Below are positions 52,888 to 62,849 of a stretch of DNA of 64,000 nucleotides, one piece after another; position 1 is the stretch's first letter; every line of letters begins with the position of its first letter. The position numbers and the translations under genes are program-made. The notes beneath the pieces are model-generated. The model saw only the letters and a list, made by a program, of their open reading frames with translations. It made no database searches and was not told the DNA's origin. The stretch comes from Microbacterium sp. zg-Y818 (lineage in GTDB: Bacteria > Actinomycetota > Actinomycetes > Actinomycetales > Microbacteriaceae): NCBI RefSeq assembly GCF_030246905.1, contig NZ_CP126741.1:2170001-2234000 (forward strand). Reading direction: 5' to 3'.

Positions 52888-53123
52888 GAGCAGCAGCCGC
52901 CGCCGGAGGTCTGATCGGTGGAGCAGACGCCGGTTGGAGGCAGCACCAGCTTCACCTGAGTGGCGGCGGCGGTGTCGCCCGCGAGCCACGCGACGACCGA
53001 GCGCACCTGCTCATATCCGGTGGCCAGCAGGAACGTCGGCGCACGGCCGTAGGACTTCATCCCGACGATGAAGAACCCTCTCTCGCTCGTCGCGGCACGG
53101 GGCGCCAGGTCCAGCAGTGTCAC
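52884..53123 (-). pseudogene. Truncated ars-operon flavoprotein (C-terminal 79 residues)
   Basis: The peptide DLAPRAATSERGFFIVGMKS followed by YGRAPTFLLATGYEQVRSVV is the C-terminal end of the FAD/NAD(P)-dependent oxidoreductases often found in actinobacterial ars operons. Those proteins normally have several hundred residues with GxGxxG dinucleotide motifs; none is present here. The fragment nevertheless has its own GTG start and GGAGGTAA three bases before it, and keeps its place between the operator and the winged-helix gene. A deletion seems to have fused the start region to the 3' end. It may survive as a translation-coupling leader. The C-terminus ends in GGGCCS. Confidence 0.68.
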
Positions 53124-53149
53124 GGGTTACCTCCGGGCATCGACAACAG

Positions 53150-53176
53150 TCGATATAGTCCTAACCGACATATCGA
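53150..53176. promoter_or_regulatory. ArsR operator and divergent promoters
   Basis: TCGATAT-N13-ATATCGA is a perfect inverted repeat between the divergent ars operon and arsR. On the minus strand TTGACA (complement of 53181-53186) gives a -35 for the ars operon. On the plus strand TGCTAGTGT (53191-53199) is an extended -10 six bases from the arsR ATG, implying a leaderless arsR message. ArsR bound here would block both. Confidence 0.8.
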
Positions 53177-53205
53177 TGCTTGTCAATATTTGCTAGTGTC
53201 GATGC

Positions 53206-53592
53206 ATGGCCACCGCCCTCGACGCATCAGAAGTCAGTGCTCCGTGCTGCACGGCCACCCTGTCGCGTGAGCCGATCTCGGCAGCCGAGGCAGAGCGCCT
53301 GGCGACCATGATGAAGGCCTTGGCCGACCCGGCTCGACTGCGGCTGCTGTCGATCGTCGCGGCATCCGAGGGTGGCGAAGCCTGCGTCTGCGACCTCATC
53401 GAGCCCCTCGGGCTCAGCCAGCCCACGGTGTCGCACCATCTGAAGGTCCTCACCGCGGCGGGCTTTCTCAGCCGCAGCAAGCGGGGCACGTGGGCATACT
53501 TCTCGCTTGTTCCCGGTTCGCTCGAGCGCGTGGCAGAGGTCTTTGCCGCGGGCGGTCGAGCTGGCGGCGGCAGCCGTCCACCGCACGGTTGA
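53206..53592 (+). CDS. arsR: ArsR-family arsenite-responsive repressor
   Basis: 128 residues. The winged helix includes MMKALADPARLRLLSIVAAS and LGLSQPTVSHHLKVLTAAGF. Arsenite-binding cysteines are seen as EACVCDL at the start of the recognition region and a further pair APCCTA near the N-terminus. It represses the divergent ars operon until As(III) binds. Confidence 0.93.
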   Translation: MATALDASEVSAPCCTATLSREPISAAEAERLATMMKALADPARLRLLSIVAASEGGEACVCDLIEPLGLSQPTVSHHLKVLTAAGFLSRSKRGTWAYFSLVPGSLERVAEVFAAGGRAGGGSRPPHG

Positions 53593-53643
53593 GGGGCATT
53601 CAAGCACCCCGGCCGGATGGAGGGCTGCGCTACGTTCGTGACC

Positions 53644-53886
53644 ATGACAGAGCGCGGGGCGGCACGGCTGATCACGGCGGGCGTGATCGCAGCCTCACTG
53701 GGATTCGTCGTCGCTCTGGTTTTCGTATTCCAGCCATGGCGCGCATGCGATAACGAGGACGTCGCCATCGCCTGCACTGCGCTCCCCCAAGACACGGCCA
53801 TGACGATCGCGGGGATCGTCGTCTTGGTCGCGGGCATCGTCGCCATCTTCTGTGGAGCGCTCGAGCACAGGGTGGCCACGAAGTAG
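53644..53886 (+). CDS. Small two-helix membrane protein (80 aa)
   Basis: Two hydrophobic helices (LITAGVIAASLGFVVALVFV and MTIAGIVVLVAGIVAIFCGA) enclose a short acidic loop with two cysteines (RACDNEDVAIACTA). The loop is probably outside, where the cysteines could pair. The ATG at 53644 is chosen; a GTG two codons upstream is equally possible. It follows arsR by 51 bases and may be cotranscribed. Function unknown. Confidence 0.6.
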   Translation: MTERGAARLITAGVIAASLGFVVALVFVFQPWRACDNEDVAIACTALPQDTAMTIAGIVVLVAGIVAIFCGALEHRVATK

Positions 53887-53930
53887 CGCGACTTGTCCGT
53901 GGGCCGATGTCTGCCGTGGCCTATGGAGAA

Positions 53931-54152
53931 TCAGCCGCTCCGGTTGTGGCGCTTTCTCCGCACAGCGATGACTACGCCGATGATCGCCGGAAGCACGAGC
54001 AGAGGCCAGATCAGCTCGATGTTGATCACCACGAGGAACATCACGCATACACCGACAATCACGCATTTGACCTTGACCGGGTAGGGCAGCCACACCCAGC
54101 AATCCTTGATGTCGCGTCCTACCCTGGCGCCCAACCTACGAAGCACTCCCAC
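53931..54152 (-). CDS. Small membrane protein (73 aa)
   Basis: From GTG 54152 (GGCAGAGG upstream) the protein has an amphipathic N-terminus (RRLGARVGRDIKDCWVWLPY) and two adjacent hydrophobic helices (VKCVIVGVCVMFLVVINIEL, IWPLLVLPAIIGVVIAV). It ends RRKRHNRSG. Longer in-frame starts to 54338 overlap the ankyrin remnant and look non-coding. Function unknown. Confidence 0.55.
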   Translation of the reverse strand: MGVLRRLGARVGRDIKDCWVWLPYPVKVKCVIVGVCVMFLVVINIELIWPLLVLPAIIGVVIAVRRKRHNRSG

Positions 54153-54261
54153 CCTCTGCCTTCCGCCGGCTGCTGCTCTCGCTGTCTCTCTCGAACGTAT
54201 AGGGCAATACGCGGCCACCTTGCGGAGCTGCGACGCATTGCCGGCCTCACCGCGCCGGTAA

Positions 54262-54490
54262 CTGCGGCAGTTGATCAGTCTGGGCGCTGACGTGAACGCG
54301 GTGGACGACGCGAACCGGCTTGTTTTCACCGAGGTCATACAGATGAAGCTCGCCGACGCGGATCTTCAACCCGTATACGACTTGTGGTTGAACAGCCGCA
54401 TCTCGACTTCACGACCAAGTCTGTCGATGGCCTGTCACCGCTGCGTGCAGCGAGCAGCGGCCGTTTCGGGCATCGATTCTGCAAAGGATG
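54262..54490 (+). pseudogene. Ankyrin-repeat protein remnant
   Basis: One frame reads LRQLISLGADVNAVDDANRL and continues FTEVIQMKLADADLQPVYDLWL, the shape of an ankyrin repeat (L-x-x-GADVNAxD). After a shift near 54385 another frame reads HLDFTTKSVDGLSPLRAAS, again ankyrin-like. A TAA stands directly upstream and no start codon fits, so this is a decayed fragment next to tRNA-Thr. Confidence 0.45.
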
Positions 54491-54577
54491 AGGGCATATC
54501 TCGCAGAGCACTCCCAAAGCACCTGAAGAACTCCGGCGCTTGCATCTCAGCTCTGCCAACAGCCCGGAGGTGGAGTG

Positions 54578-54653
54578 TGGTGCCGGCTACAGGACTTGAA
54601 CCTGCAACCCCCGTATTACAAGTACGGTGCGCTACCAATTGCGCCAAGCCGGC
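54578..54653 (-). tRNA. tRNA-Thr(TGT)
   Basis: Cloverleaf on the minus strand: acceptor GCCGGCT/AGCCGGC, D arm, anticodon arm CCGTA-CTTGTAA-TACGG with anticodon TGT, T arm with TTCAAGT loop, discriminator A, and an encoded CCA (54578-54580). Confidence 0.93.
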
Positions 54654-54743
54654 TGGTGCCCTTCTCCGCGAGGAGCGATGGGCCACACAAGTCTAGAGCG
54701 TCACGACGCGGCATCCTCGCGCCGACGACGTGCCGCTGCCGGC

Positions 54744-55715
54744 CTACGGGGTGGGCGTCGGGGTGGGCGCCGGCGCGGGAGACGGCGAGCCCTGGTAGTA
54801 CGCGTCACTCGCGAGCGTCATGACGAACTGGGCGAATTCCGCCGGGTCGTCGAGTGCGCCGACGTACGGCTCGCCGTTGACGAGCACGGTGGGCGTGCCG
54901 GTGAGGGCGAGGTTGTCGGTGCCCGGAATGCGCTTCAGCGCACCATCGGTGGCTTCGCGCACCCACGAGGCGAAGCGCCCCTCTTCGATGCACGCGCGCA
55001 CGTCCTTCGGCGCGTCCACGCCCGATGCCTGAGCCAGGTCGGCAAGCTCCTCATCGGACATGCCGGCGTCGTCCACGCCCGGCTGCTTGGAGAGCAGCTC
55101 GTTGGTGTAGGAGAAGAAGGCCTCTTGCGAGTGCGTCGCCACGCACGCCGCTGCACTGGCGGCGCGGAGGGAGTACTTGGTGCCGTTGGACTTCGCGCTC
55201 AGCATCGCCACCGGATGGTACGTGAGGCTCGCAGAGCCGTCTTCGACCCACGCGGCCAGCTGCGCCATGTTGGCCATCTGGAAGGTGCGCGACCCCTCGG
55301 ACAGGTAGTCGACGTAGACCCGGATGTCGACGGCGGCGTCGCCCTCGGCCGGGGCGGTCGCTCCGGGGGTGGCTGCCGGGGCGGCGGGCTCGGCCGGCTG
55401 CGCCGTGGCCTCTGCGGCCGCGGCATCGGTGTCCTGCACCTGCGCCGTGCCGATCGCTCCCGCCACCGACGAGATCGCGAATCCATTGTCGGTGACGTTC
55501 TCGGGCGCCGCCTGCGGCTTCGACGCGTCGGACGAGAAGGCCCACACGAGGGAGACGGAGATGACGGCGATCAGCGCGAGGCCCACCGCGGCCATCAGCG
55601 ATCGCTGCACGATCCTCATGCGCGCCTGCCGCGCCCGCACCTGCTGCGCCTTTTCGCGCACCGCTTCGCGGGCGTCGCGCCGGGCGGGGGCGTTCGAGGA
55701 TTCGTCGCTGGACAT
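54744..55715 (-). CDS. Membrane-anchored DsbA-like thioredoxin-fold protein lacking CxxC
   Basis: 323 residues. A charged cytoplasmic N-terminus with REKAQQVRARQARMRIVQRS is followed by a membrane helix (LMAAVGLALIAVISVSLVWAF), an Ala/Pro-rich linker, and a thioredoxin-like domain from about 130. The expected active site after the first strand should read CPxC; here VDYLSEGSRTF replaces it. The cis-proline region LTGTPTVLVNGEPYVGAL is kept. Two other cysteines (AACVATH, RACIEE) remain. So the fold is clear but redox catalysis by CxxC is not possible. It ends in a PTPTPTP tail. Confidence 0.82.
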   Translation of the reverse strand: MSSDESSNAPARRDAREAVREKAQQVRARQARMRIVQRSLMAAVGLALIAVISVSLVWAFSSDASKPQAAPENVTDNGFAISSVAGAIGTAQVQDTDAAAAEATAQPAEPAAPAATPGATAPAEGDAAVDIRVYVDYLSEGSRTFQMANMAQLAAWVEDGSASLTYHPVAMLSAKSNGTKYSLRAASAAACVATHSQEAFFSYTNELLSKQPGVDDAGMSDEELADLAQASGVDAPKDVRACIEEGRFASWVREATDGALKRIPGTDNLALTGTPTVLVNGEPYVGALDDPAEFAQFVMTLASDAYYQGSPSPAPAPTPTPTP

Positions 55716-55916
55716 GGAGACCTTCTAAAAGAATGCGGCCGGGTGTCCGGCTGATGCCGCTCGGGGTGCGCGGCTGGTCCGATGCTAGTCAGAGTGCCTG
55801 GGAAAAACCCAGACGTGGCATACTGAACGCACGCCCGATGACGGGCGCGCGGGCATCCCCCCGCTCATTCACTACGGATCGTCCGGCACGTACCTGCCGG
55901 TGAAGGAGAAGAGACC

Positions 55917-57020
<1,104 letters not shown>

Positions 57021-57037
57021 TCCGACAGCAACCGCGC

Positions 57038-57067
57038 GGCGCGGGTAGCCTTGGGGCTACCCGCGCC
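57038..57067 (+). terminator. Terminator after the MsmK-type gene
   Basis: GGCGCGGGTAGCC and GGCTACCCGCGCC form perfect 13-base arms with a TTGG loop, 18 bases after the stop. The following GTGTCGTTTCC is only weakly T-rich. Confidence 0.78.
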
Positions 57068-57091
57068 GTGTCGTTTCCGCCAGGAGTTCCC

Positions 57092-58405
57092 GTGTCTTCA
57101 GCCCTCAGCATCACCGCGAGTTCGGTCGACCCCGGCCTCTTGACACTCCCCTGGTCCACTTCTCTCGCAGAGTGGCCCACACACCACATCGTGTTCCTCC
57201 CGAAGGGCCTGTCGCGCCACCTGGTGCGATTCGCGAACCTCTCCAACCGCGTGGTCGCCATCAAGGAGACCACCGAGCAGATGGCCCGGCGTGAGTACGA
57301 GATGCTCGGCAACCTCGCCCGTCTCGACGTGCCCTGCGTCAGCCGGGTGGCTGTCATCGCCGGCCGCACCGACGACGACGGCGACCCGCTGCCGGCCGCG
57401 CTCGTCACGGCGCACCTCAAGTTCTCCCTCCCCTACCGGGCCCTGTTCACCCAGGTGCTGCGGCCTGACACGGCATCCCGCCTCGTCGACGCCCTCGCGG
57501 TGCTGCTCGTGCGTCTGCACAACGTCGGGTTCTTCTGGGGCGACGTGTCGCTGTCGAACACCCTGTTCCGGCGCGATGCCGGCGCGTTCGCCGCCTACCT
57601 CGTCGACGCCGAGACCGGCGAGCTGCACGAGTCGGGCCTGACCCGCGGCCAGCGCGAGCACGACCTCGACGTCGCGCGCACGAACATCGCCGGCGAGATC
57701 ATGGACCTCGAAGCCGGCGGCCGGCTCGAGGGCGGGGTGGATGCCGTCGCCATCGCCGACGGCATCGTCTCGTCCTACCACTCGCTGTGGGGCGCGCTGA
57801 CGGACCGCGAGACGTTCTCCGCCAACGAGTCGTGGCGCATCACCGAACGCGTCAAGCGCCTCAACGACCTCGGCTTCGACATCGGCGAGATGTCGATCGA
57901 GTCCACCTCCGACGGCACCCGCGTGTCGATCCAGCCGAAGGTCGTGGATGCCGGGCACCATCAGCGACGCCTCTTGCGGCTGACGGGACTCGACGTCGAA
58001 GAGAACCAGGCGCGCCGGCTGCTCAACGACCTCGACGAGTTCGCCGCCCGAGTCTCACGGCTGGGGTCGGACGAAGACATGGTCGCCCACGAATGGCTCA
58101 CGCGCGTCTTCGAGCCGGTCGTGAAGGCCATCCCCTGGGACCTGCGCGCGAAGCTCGAGCCGGCAGAGGTCTTCCACCAGGTGCTCGAGCACCGCTGGTA
58201 CATGTCGCAGGCGCGCGGACGCTCGGTGCCGCTGGCCGAGACGCTCACGAGCTACATCGAGAACGTGCTGCGCCACCGCCGCGACGAGGCGACGGTCGTC
58301 GGCCCACAGACCGAGACCCTGTCACTTGCGATGATGGCGCAGACCGAGGCGATCCCCGCCACCACCGAAGAAGAAGACGCCATCGACTGGCGCGACCTGG
58401 TCTGA
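57092..58405 (+). CDS. DUF4032 protein with kinase-like fold
   Basis: 437 residues from GTG 57092, which has CAGGAG upstream; an earlier GTG lies within the terminator. The N-terminal part has a protein/LPS-kinase-like core: RVVAIKETTEQMARREYEML (Lys and Glu pair), GFFWGDVSLSNTLF (catalytic loop HGDxxxxN-like with Asp and Asn), and YLVDAETGE (DxE/DFG-like). The C-terminal DUF4032 region follows. It could phosphorylate a small molecule or protein; no substrate is known to me. It is monocistronic. Confidence 0.83.
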   Translation: MSSALSITASSVDPGLLTLPWSTSLAEWPTHHIVFLPKGLSRHLVRFANLSNRVVAIKETTEQMARREYEMLGNLARLDVPCVSRVAVIAGRTDDDGDPLPAALVTAHLKFSLPYRALFTQVLRPDTASRLVDALAVLLVRLHNVGFFWGDVSLSNTLFRRDAGAFAAYLVDAETGELHESGLTRGQREHDLDVARTNIAGEIMDLEAGGRLEGGVDAVAIADGIVSSYHSLWGALTDRETFSANESWRITERVKRLNDLGFDIGEMSIESTSDGTRVSIQPKVVDAGHHQRRLLRLTGLDVEENQARRLLNDLDEFAARVSRLGSDEDMVAHEWLTRVFEPVVKAIPWDLRAKLEPAEVFHQVLEHRWYMSQARGRSVPLAETLTSYIENVLRHRRDEATVVGPQTETLSLAMMAQTEAIPATTEEEDAIDWRDLV

Positions 58406-58414
58406 GACCCCGGG

Positions 58415-59053
58415 TCAGTACCCGACGGTGAAGCGCTCGCGCACGTGTCGCGGGTTCTCGATCTCATCGAGCACCGCGACCGCGAGGTCGGGGCCCGAGA
58501 TGTACGACTCACCCGCCTCGTCGCTCACGAGCACGTCGCCGCCCTTGCGGTAGTTGCCGGTGCGCTCGCCCGGGTTGAACGCACCGAAGCCGGCCGCCGG
58601 ATGCACGAAGAACCAGTCGCGCGCGGCATCCGTCGCCTGAAGGTCCTCGAGGATGCCGATGGCCTCGAACGCCTCGGACTTGAACTCCTCGGGGAAGTCG
58701 GTGTCGATGAGCCGCGGGCCGTCCGGGGCGACGAGACTGCCGCCGGCGCCGCCGATGACACCCACGCGCACATCCTCGGGGAGGGCGGCGATCAGTTCGC
58801 CGACGGCGTCACGCATCTTGCCTTCCATGTCGCCGCGCGGCGAGGTCGCCACCACGACGACCTCGACGCCTTCGAGCTGGCCGACGAGGGTGGGCACATC
58901 GAGGATCGTGCCGACGAGGTACATGGCCCCCTCGATCCGGTCGCCGGGGAGGGTGCGGGCGACCGAGATCACGGTGTGACCGCGCTCGAGCGCTTCGGTG
59001 ACGATGTTGCGGCCGGCGAAGCCGGTTCCGCCGATGACGGCGATGCGGGTCAT
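58415..59053 (-). CDS. NAD(P)-binding oxidoreductase (NmrA/atypical SDR)
   Basis: 212 residues from ATG 59053 with GGAAGGA upstream. The dinucleotide motif is IAVIGGTGFAGRNIVTEAL; EGVEVVVVATSPRG and VGVIGGAGGSL follow. The C-terminal VHPAAGFGAFNPGERTG matches flavin-reductase/NmrA-like atypical SDRs. It reduces an unknown small molecule or senses NADP. It converges with DUF4032 (9-base gap). Confidence 0.85.
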   Translation of the reverse strand: MTRIAVIGGTGFAGRNIVTEALERGHTVISVARTLPGDRIEGAMYLVGTILDVPTLVGQLEGVEVVVVATSPRGDMEGKMRDAVGELIAALPEDVRVGVIGGAGGSLVAPDGPRLIDTDFPEEFKSEAFEAIGILEDLQATDAARDWFFVHPAAGFGAFNPGERTGNYRKGGDVLVSDEAGESYISGPDLAVAVLDEIENPRHVRERFTVGY

Positions 59054-59195
59054 GGTGTTCCTTCCGTCAGGCGTTCTTCGGTAGCAAGGCGCGCGGTGGC
59101 GAGCGCGTTCCCGTCGCTCCGGCAATCATGCCAGGACCGGCGGCACGACGCGTCGGACTGCCGGAAGGACGCCCTCGGCGACAGTGTCGACGCGA

Positions 59196-59244
59196 AGATC
59201 CCGGCGTGCGCGCAGCATCGGCGCGCGCCTGACCGCCGGGATCT
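59196..59244. repeat. Inverted repeat downstream of the Liv operon
   Basis: AGATCCCGGCG and CGCCGGGATCT are perfect 11-base arms 27 bases apart, 20 bases after the stop of the hydroxyacid dehydrogenase on the minus strand. It is a possible terminator for the Liv operon. Confidence 0.5.
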
Positions 59245-59263
59245 CCGCCGTGCTTCTGAGACG

Positions 59264-60193
59264 TCAGTCCTCGAGCCCGTCCGTCACGTCGGCGTTCTCG
59301 GGCTGCAGCTCGAGGCCGGCGCCGCGCGCGACACCGACCAACAGCGTCGCGAAGTCGCGTTCGGTGTTGCCTTCGCCGACCTGCTGCGCGACGATCTGGC
59401 GCGTCGCGGAAGCCACTGGCATGGGGGCCCCCAGGCGGTAGGCGGCATCCAGGCCCAGGTCGAAGTCCTTTTGGAGCAGCGGCATGGTGAAGGTGGGGGT
59501 GAAGTCGAGGTTCACGAACGCGGGCGTCTTGTAGCCGGTGAAGATCGACCCCATGACCGACTCGTTGAGGAAAGTCAGGAAGGCGGCACGGGAAACACCG
59601 CCCTTCTCGGCGAGCACCGTGATCTCCGCAAGAGACTGGGTCACGACGCCGAGGAACACGTTGTGCGCAATCTTCACCAGCCGCGCGACCTCGCCCTCGC
59701 CGACGTAGGTCACGCCGCGTCCGAACTCCTGCAGGACCGGTTCGATCTCGTCGAACACCGCACGCGGACCGGATACCGCCACCGTCAGTTTGCCTGCCGC
59801 GATCACGGCGGGGTTTCCCGAGACGGGCGTCGCGAGGAACGCGGTGCCGCGCTCGCTCGCGGCGGAGCGCACCTTCTCGCTCGTCGCCATCGAAACCGTC
59901 GAGACATCCGCCAGGATACGAGGACCGGACGCACCCGCCAGCAGCCCGTCGGCGCCGAGCAGCACCGCCTCCAGATCTTTGTCTGCGGAAACCATGCTGA
60001 ACACGATGTCGCGATCCGTGAGGTCCGCGGGCCGGGCCACGTGGGTCGCTCCGGCGTCCACGAGCGGCTGCACCTTCGCGGCGGTGCGGTTGTAGACGGC
60101 GACGTCGTACCCGGCATGCAGCAGACGCTGGATCAGCTGCGTGCCCATGCGGCCCGCCCCGATCCAGCCGATGGTGGGCAGGTTGTCGGTCAT
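59264..60193 (-). CDS. 3-hydroxyisobutyrate dehydrogenase-family oxidoreductase
   Basis: 309 residues of the beta-hydroxyacid dehydrogenase family. The NAD(P) motif is [19 protein letters not shown]; the substrate loop [17 protein letters not shown] corresponds to the family D-x-P-V-S-G-G signature with Asn for the second Gly; the catalytic lysine is in [13 protein letters not shown]. Its ATG overlaps the LivF stop (ATGA), so it is cotranscribed with a branched-chain-type amino-acid importer. Oxidation of 3-hydroxyisobutyrate in valine breakdown would fit, but related enzymes act on other hydroxyacids such as tartronate semialdehyde. Confidence 0.88.
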   Translation of the reverse strand: MTDNLPTIGWIGAGRMGTQLIQRLLHAGYDVAVYNRTAAKVQPLVDAGATHVARPADLTDRDIVFSMVSADKDLEAVLLGADGLLAGASGPRILADVSTVSMATSEKVRSAASERGTAFLATPVSGNPAVIAAGKLTVAVSGPRAVFDEIEPVLQEFGRGVTYVGEGEVARLVKIAHNVFLGVVTQSLAEITVLAEKGGVSRAAFLTFLNESVMGSIFTGYKTPAFVNLDFTPTFTMPLLQKDFDLGLDAAYRLGAPMPVASATRQIVAQQVGEGNTERDFATLLVGVARGAGLELQPENADVTDGLED

Positions 60194-60981
60194 GGTGTAC
60201 TTCCTTCTTTCTGTGGGGGGTCTGCAACGACGGCGGTGTCGGTGTCGGTGTCGGTGTCGAGGTCCTTGCGAACAGCGCCGCCGAAGTAGAGGTCGGCGAT
60301 CTCCGGGTTATCCAGCACCTGGTCGGCGGGGGCGGTCATCAGCACGCGCCCGCTCTCCATCACGATGCCGGTGTCGGCCATGCGCAGGCCGAACCGCACG
60401 TTCTGCTCGACCATGAGCACGGCTTTGCCCTCCTGGAGCATGATCGCGACGGCTTCGTCGATGACACCGAGCGACTTCGGGTCGAGTCCCAGCGACGGCT
60501 CGTCGAGCAGCACGAGGCCGGGATCGAGCATGAGGGATCGCGCGAACTCGACCATGCGGCGCTGCCCGCCCGACAGGTTGCCGCACTTGATGCCCGTGCG
60601 GTCTTTCACGAGCGGGAACAGATCGAGCACCCGTTCGTAGCGCTCCTTCACGAGGGCGCGCTGCCGACGGATGACGTATGCGCCCATCAGGATGTTGTCT
60701 CGCACCGTCAGGTTGGAGAACAGGCCGTTGGTCTGCGGCACCTGGGTGACACCGCGCGCGAGCACTTCGTGGGGCGGGAGTCCGGTGATGTCCTCGCCGT
60801 CGAGGTGAACGGTCCCGGCCGAGGGTGCCAGCAGACCGCTCACCACTCGCAGGACGGTGGATTTGCCCGCACCGTTGGGTCCGACGATGCAGCCGAGCTC
60901 CCCGCCGGCGACCTCGAGGGTGACACCCTGGAGCACGTTGCCTCCGCCATAGCCGGCGACGACTCCTTCGAGACGGATCAT
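60190..60981 (-). CDS. livF: Branched-chain amino-acid ABC ATPase, LivF type
   Basis: 263 residues. Walker A is [19 protein letters not shown], signature [17 protein letters not shown], Walker [14 protein letters not shown]. The C-terminus carries an added [11 protein letters not shown] tract encoded by a 6-base microsatellite (GGTGTC units on the plus strand near 60235-60260), which could vary by slippage. Overlaps by 4 bases with LivM-LivG upstream and the dehydrogenase downstream. Confidence 0.93.
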   Translation of the reverse strand: MIRLEGVVAGYGGGNVLQGVTLEVAGGELGCIVGPNGAGKSTVLRVVSGLLAPSAGTVHLDGEDITGLPPHEVLARGVTQVPQTNGLFSNLTVRDNILMGAYVIRRQRALVKERYERVLDLFPLVKDRTGIKCGNLSGGQRRMVEFARSLMLDPGLVLLDEPSLGLDPKSLGVIDEAVAIMLQEGKAVLMVEQNVRFGLRMADTGIVMESGRVLMTAPADQVLDNPEIADLYFGGAVRKDLDTDTDTDTAVVADPPQKEGSTP

Positions 60982-62849
60982 CGCCGCACCCCCCGTACGA
61001 CCGCCACGCCGCCGGTCTTGGACTGCTGGTCGAGCAGATAATCGTCGCCGAGGTAGGCGTCGAGGACGACGGGATCCTTCTGGATCATGTCAGGCGGCCC
61101 CTCCGCGATCACCTTGCCCTTCGCCAGCACACGGATGGGATCGCACAGGTCGAGCACGAACGGCATGTTGTGCTCGACGAGCAGGAACGTGGTGCCCTGC
61201 GCGTTCAGCTCACGAATGAGATCGCCCATCCGCGCGATGAGCGTCGGATTGATGCCGCCCGCGGGCTCGTCGAGCATGATCAGCTTCGGGTCGAGCATGA
61301 GCACCTGCGCGAGCTCGACGAGCTTCTGCTGGCCGTAGCTGAGGGAGGAAGCGGGGGCGTCGCGGTAGGCCGACATCCCGACGAAGGACAGCAGCTCCTC
61401 GGCTTTGGCCGCCTCGGTCCCGCTCACCGCGCCCAGGCCGAGCTGGCGGAACGAGAAGTCGCGCAGCGGTGCCACGAGGTTCTCGAGGACCGTCATCTCG
61501 CGGAACAGGCGCGTGATCTGGAACGTGCGTCCGATGCCGCGGTGGGCTCGCGACCACGGGTTGCGCCCGAGTGCCTCGCCGTCGAACAGCACCTGTCCCT
61601 CGTCGGCGGTCATGGTGCCGGAGATGAGGTTGAACACGGTGGTCTTGCCGGAGCCGTTGGGGCCGATCAGCGCCGTGATCGATCCTTCAGGCACCGTGAA
61701 CGTGCAGTCGTCGACGGCGTGATTACCGCCGAAGCTCTTGTGGAGCCCGCGAACCTCCAGGAGGGGCCGGGCCGCAGCCTTCGGCTCGGTGCGTTCGACC
61801 ACGACTGCAGGGCGCGGTTCAAGCCGCGCTCCCGACAGTCCGACCGACCCCCGTGTGCGCGCCTTCACCAGCACCGAACGGATGCCGGGGATGATGCCTT
61901 GCGGAAGGAGCACGACGAGGAGGACGAGGAGCCCGCCGAACAGCACGAGACGGGCGTTGCCGCCACCGAACGAGTTGTTCGCGAGGGCGTTGAGCGGCTC
62001 GATGAGGAACGCGCCGAGGACGGGTCCGAAGAGCGTTCCCCGACCACCGAGGATCACCGCGAGCACCATCTGCACCGAGATGATGATGGAGAACATGCCC
62101 ACCGGGTCCACGAACGACAGGTAATACCCGTATACCGCGCCCGCCATGCCGACGAACACTGCGCTGAGGCCGAATGCGAGCACCTTGTAGATCGGAGCGT
62201 TGATGCCGATCGTGCCGGCCTTGCCCTCGTCCTCCCGGATGGCGATGAGCCCCGTACCGAATTTGGTGCGCCGGATGGCCCACGACATGAGCAGCGACAG
62301 GGCGAGCAGCACGACGAGCGCGAGGTGGAACGGCCAGTTGCGCCACTCCCGCGGCCAGTCCGGCAGGGGCAGGGTGATGCCGGCGCTGCCGTTGGTGACC
62401 TCGGTCCACTCGATCGCGACGAATTGCACGAGGAAGAGGAAGGCGATCGTGATGATCACGAAGGACGGACCGCGTGAGCGGTACGTCACGAGGGCAAGGA
62501 GCATCGCGATGAGCGCGGCGCCGATGCCGGACAGCGGCATCCAGACGAACGGGCTCACCTCAGGTGCGACACGGGTCATCACCGCCGCGATGTAGGCGCC
62601 GATGCCGAGGAATGCGCCCTGGCTGAGGGAGAGGTAGCCGGCGTAGCCCGTGATGATGTTGAGTCCGACGGCGCCGATTGCGAGGACGAGGGCGAGGATG
62701 ACGGTGTTCTGGGCCGAGGCGGACGGCGATAGCGGGAACAGCAGCAGCACGACCGCGGCGACGACGAGGAGGACGCGCGAGCCGATCTTCCACAGCCGCT
62801 CGTCGAGCAGTCGGTCGCGCAGCGAAGGGGTGGTCCTGGGCGCGCTCAT
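60978..62849 (-). CDS. Fused LivM permease - LivG ATPase
   Basis: 623 residues. Residues about 1-330 form a LivM-type permease ([40 protein letters not shown]). A charged linker ([20 protein letters not shown]) joins it to a LivG-type ATPase (about 375-623). There the Walker A is [16 protein letters not shown], signature [17 protein letters not shown], Walker [14 protein letters not shown]. The fusion saves one gene of the usual five-gene Liv system. The ATG at 62849 overlaps the LivH stop; a longer frame upstream lies inside livH and is rejected. Confidence 0.92.
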   Translation of the reverse strand: MSAPRTTPSLRDRLLDERLWKIGSRVLLVVAAVVLLLFPLSPSASAQNTVILALVLAIGAVGLNIITGYAGYLSLSQGAFLGIGAYIAAVMTRVAPEVSPFVWMPLSGIGAALIAMLLALVTYRSRGPSFVIITIAFLFLVQFVAIEWTEVTNGSAGITLPLPDWPREWRNWPFHLALVVLLALSLLMSWAIRRTKFGTGLIAIREDEGKAGTIGINAPIYKVLAFGLSAVFVGMAGAVYGYYLSFVDPVGMFSIIISVQMVLAVILGGRGTLFGPVLGAFLIEPLNALANNSFGGGNARLVLFGGLLVLLVVLLPQGIIPGIRSVLVKARTRGSVGLSGARLEPRPAVVVERTEPKAAARPLLEVRGLHKSFGGNHAVDDCTFTVPEGSITALIGPNGSGKTTVFNLISGTMTADEGQVLFDGEALGRNPWSRAHRGIGRTFQITRLFREMTVLENLVAPLRDFSFRQLGLGAVSGTEAAKAEELLSFVGMSAYRDAPASSLSYGQQKLVELAQVLMLDPKLIMLDEPAGGINPTLIARMGDLIRELNAQGTTFLLVEHNMPFVLDLCDPIRVLAKGKVIAEGPPDMIQKDPVVLDAYLGDDYLLDQQSKTGGVAVVRGVRR

